This document shows positions 61,902 to 64,000 of a stretch of 64,000 nt of DNA, piece after piece. How positions within the stretch are numbered: position 1 is the first letter of the stretch; each line of letters begins with the position of its first letter. Source of the DNA: Chloroflexota bacterium (GTDB lineage: Bacteria > Chloroflexota > UBA11872 > VXOZ01). The position numbers and the translations under genes were made by a program. The notes below the pieces were generated by a model, which was not told the DNA's origin, did no database searches, and worked only from the letters and a program-made list of their open reading frames with translations. The DNA lies in contig JAPPLM010000041.1 of assembly GCA_028874195.1 (NCBI GenBank), forward strand, positions 1 to 64,000, given 5' to 3'.

Positions 61902-63269
61902 ATGCATGAGCGCCCCCGGCTCACGCCCATTCAGATTAATCGCGATCTCCTCCGGTCGGTGTTGGAGACACCATTGCGGTTCTACGTGCTGTTACTCTTC
62001 TTAATGGGGTTGGTAGGCCTCGGGGTGTTTGCCGCCACGCTATTGGTGACGTACGGCCTGGGCGTAACCGGTCTCAATCACCCGGTGTTCTGGGGCTTCT
62101 TCATCATCAACTTTGTGTTTTGGGTGGGTATCAGCCACGCGGGTACCATGATTTCGGCAATCTTGCGGCTCACGTCGGCGGAGTGGCGCCGGCCCGTGGT
62201 GCGGGCTGCCGAGGTCATGACGGTATTCTCGCTCCTCACTGCGGCGCTCTTCGTGGTGCTCCATACCGGTCGTCCCTGGCGCACGCTCTACTGGGCTTTC
62301 CCCTATGATTTTGTGCGGGGAATATGGCCTGACGTTCGTTCTCCGCTCGTGTGGGATCCGAGCGCGATCTTTACGTACCTCACGGGAAGTATTCTCTTTG
62401 TCTATGCCGCATTGATTCCCGATCTCGCCTTGGCGCGAGACAAAACGACCGGTTGGCGACGCATTGTCTACGGCACGCTGTGCCTGGGTTGGCGCGGCAA
62501 TGCACGGCAGTGGAAACTGCTGAATGCTACCGGCCTGCTGCTGTCGGCGCTGATTCTGCCGGTATTTGTTTCCGTCCATAGCATTGTGTCTTGGGACTTC
62601 GGAATGTCGCTGGTGCCGGGTTGGCACGTGCACATCTTTGCGCCGTACTTCGTCGTGGGCGCAGTGCTTTCCGGTGTGGCAGCCGTGATTGCCTTGATGG
62701 CGGTAATGCGGTCCCTCTTCCAGCTCCACGACTACATTCGCCCCGAGCACTTTGATATGATCGGGCGCCTGCTGGCCGTAGTCGCATTGGCGTGGGGGTA
62801 CTTCTATTTCCTGGATGTGGTCTTCGCGCTCATAAGCAAGGAAGAGGCGGAGTACGAGGTGATGAAGCTACGGCTATCGCCGCCGTACCTCTACTTGTTC
62901 CTATTGATGATCATATGTAACGTCTTCCTGCCGGTGCCCATCTGGCTGTTCAGGAAGTTTCGTAGAAATATCCCCATCATGCTTCTGACGGCCCTCGTCG
63001 TCAACATCGGCATGTGGTTGGAACGGTTCCTGATCATCATCCCGACCCTACAGCGGCGGCATCCCGACGCATTCGCTTGGGGTGACTATTCTGCGAGCCT
63101 AGTTGAAATATCTCTGGTCATCTTCTCTTTCGGCAACGTAGGGCTATTGCTCTTGTTGTTTTCGAAGATATTCCCGGTTATCCCCATCTGGGAGGAAAAA
63201 GAAGGACACATCTGGAAACGCGAATTCCGCATCGGCAAGCTACGCTTGCCCGCGATAGTGCGAGAATAG
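61902..63269 (+). CDS. actC: ACIII subunit ActC, NrfD-type quinol oxidase membrane protein
   Basis: A 455-residue protein with about ten helices. 'FWVGISHAGTMISAILRLTS' is the conserved ActC/NrfD quinol-site helix, with 'SVHSIVSWDFGMSLVPGWHV' and 'YIRPEHFDMIGRLLAVVALA' following. It oxidises menaquinol or quinol and may contribute to proton translocation. GAAGGAG lies upstream of the ATG at 61902. It is 59 nt after the first NrfD gene and 10 nt before actD. Confidence 0.87.
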   Translation: MHERPRLTPIQINRDLLRSVLETPLRFYVLLLFLMGLVGLGVFAATLLVTYGLGVTGLNHPVFWGFFIINFVFWVGISHAGTMISAILRLTSAEWRRPVVRAAEVMTVFSLLTAALFVVLHTGRPWRTLYWAFPYDFVRGIWPDVRSPLVWDPSAIFTYLTGSILFVYAALIPDLALARDKTTGWRRIVYGTLCLGWRGNARQWKLLNATGLLLSALILPVFVSVHSIVSWDFGMSLVPGWHVHIFAPYFVVGAVLSGVAAVIALMAVMRSLFQLHDYIRPEHFDMIGRLLAVVALAWGYFYFLDVVFALISKEEAEYEVMKLRLSPPYLYLFLLMIICNVFLPVPIWLFRKFRRNIPIMLLTALVVNIGMWLERFLIIIPTLQRRHPDAFAWGDYSASLVEISLVIFSFGNVGLLLLLFSKIFPVIPIWEEKEGHIWKREFRIGKLRLPAIVRE

Positions 63270-63279
63270 GGAGGAAACC

Positions 63280-63786
63280 ATGCCCAGTGTAATGGGACTA
63301 TTTCAGTCGGCGGACACCGCGGCTGCGGCCGCGGACCGCCTGCAGGCTTCGGGGTTCGGCCCGACCGACTATGAGGTGTTGACCGGCGCGCCCTACCCGG
63401 AAGGCGCTTTCGGCGAGGATTCGGGAGACCATCGTCTATTCATCTTCCCCCTCGGTGGGGCGATGATTGGCTTCGCGGTCGGCCTGATGGTGACGGCCGG
63501 CACACAACTGTCGTACCCGCTCGTTACGGCGGGAAAGCCAATTCTCGGCATACCGCCGATGTTCATCATCATGTATGAAGGCACCATGCTCGGAGCGCTC
63601 ATCTTTACCATCATGGGCGTAATCTTCGAGTCGCGGCTGCCAAATCTCACCAATGACCTCTACGATGCGCGCATTACCGAAGGCTACATAGGGTTAGTGG
63701 TCCGTTGCGAGGACAATACGCAAGCGGAAACGGCGCAGACGACCCTTGCGGAAGCCGGCGCTGAAGAAGTGAAGCAGCAGGACTAG
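63280..63786 (+). CDS. actD: ACIII subunit ActD (DUF3341)
   Basis: A 168-residue protein. 'VMGLFQSADTAAAAADRLQA' opens a ferredoxin-like domain, then come two transmembrane helices ('GGAMIGFAVGLMVTAG' and 'MYEGTMLGALIFTIMG', with the conserved 'P.MFIIMYEGT') and a C-terminal 'GLVVRCEDNTQAETAQTTL'. This is the standard ActD/DUF3341 layout. AGGGAGG precedes the ATG. Confidence 0.9.
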   Translation: MPSVMGLFQSADTAAAAADRLQASGFGPTDYEVLTGAPYPEGAFGEDSGDHRLFIFPLGGAMIGFAVGLMVTAGTQLSYPLVTAGKPILGIPPMFIIMYEGTMLGALIFTIMGVIFESRLPNLTNDLYDARITEGYIGLVVRCEDNTQAETAQTTLAEAGAEEVKQQD

Positions 63787-63796
63787 GACCATCCGG

Positions 63797-64000
63797 ATGC
63801 GAGACCGGCAGTATCTACAAGTGGTATTTTGCTCTATACGCGATGCTTTGCGCCCGCGTTGGGTGGTATTCAGTCTTGTCTTGGGTGCGTTGTGTGCCGG
63901 TCTTTTGACGTCGTGCTATGGGTATCTTTGGGATGTCTTTCCGGAGATGCACTACCAGCAGTCTTACCGGCAGCAGGAACCTCCGCGGCGCATGCCTCCC
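63797..64000 (+). CDS. ActE-like lipoprotein, partial at window end
   Basis: An open frame of 68 codons running off the right edge. A basic N-terminus (MRDRQYLQ...RPRW) is followed by a hydrophobic segment and a lipobox LLTSC, then 'FPEMHYQQSY' and 'PPRRMPP'. ActE (monohaem cytochrome c lipoprotein) begins similarly after actD, with a 'MHDQP...PP' segment before the haem. No CxxCH is reached within the window, so the assignment rests on position and the N-terminus. Confidence 0.65.
   Translation, partial: MRDRQYLQVVFCSIRDALRPRWVVFSLVLGALCAGLLTSCYGYLWDVFPEMHYQQSYRQQEPPRRMPP

Overview
The window is bacterial, gene-dense, roughly 55-57% GC, and most consistent with an uncultured Chloroflexota (Dehalococcoidia/SAR202-like). 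This placement is inferred from gene content, not from a marker phylogeny. The supporting content is an alternative complex III (ACIII) operon with a split ActB, tandem-repeat DUF5671-type membrane proteins, a glutamate-mutase-L-like actin-fold protein, an ATPase-degenerate PriA, REP-like intergenic palindromes, and many small catabolic enzymes (Gfo/Idh/MocA oxidoreductases, TIM-barrel isomerases, amidohydrolases, a sulfatase).

Layout. 0.2-6.4 kb: a Trm112-like protein; a CsoR-type repressor heading an operon with a Gfo/Idh/MocA oxidoreductase and a D-threonine-aldolase-like PLP enzyme; a HadAB-like dehydratase pair; dTDP-glucose 4,6-dehydratase; small membrane proteins. 6.6-10 kb: an NTF2-like anchored protein, a six-repeat membrane protein and L-threonine aldolase. 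10.3-15.7 kb (minus): a very tight operon CehA/McbA metallohydrolase - archease - RtcB RNA ligase - AIR-synthase-like protein. 15.9-20.5 kb (minus): a Gfo/Idh/MocA oxidoreductase with a degenerate EKP motif, an orphan nitrile-hydratase-alpha-like protein, a large HTH/TPR protein, and a clear prokaryotic viperin.

20.9-31.5 kb (plus) is a housekeeping run: tRNA-Gly, trigger factor, RsgA, guanylate kinase, PriA, peptide deformylase, Met-tRNA formyltransferase, an AAA/R3H protein and PGI/PMI. A type II-like restriction-modification pair follows (31.6-33.7 kb), then a TIM-barrel isomerase and a 2-hydroxyacid dehydrogenase. 36.0-41.5 kb (minus) holds the cell-shape operon mreB-mreC-mreD-mrdA-rodA. 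41.9-48.1 kb: RidA, a nitrilase-family hydrolase, GltX, tRNA-Ser, and a MutL-like actin-fold protein with its partner. 48.5-51.6 kb encodes a secreted protein with four lamin-tail domains joined by Thr-Pro linkers. 51.6-56.3 kb: two amidohydrolase paralogues (one without its metal ligands), a sugar isomerase, a small anchored protein and a sulfatase.

56.6-64.0 kb is the ACIII operon (pentaheme ActA, ActB1, ActB2, two NrfD-type quinol subunits, ActD and the start of an ActE-like lipoprotein). It transfers electrons from menaquinol/quinol to periplasmic carriers and runs off the right edge.

The most noteworthy system is the viperin gene (19620-20489), followed 59 bp downstream on the same strand by a protein with two HTH-like segments and C-terminal TPRs (17920-19560). 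This is a candidate antiviral module with an undescribed partner.
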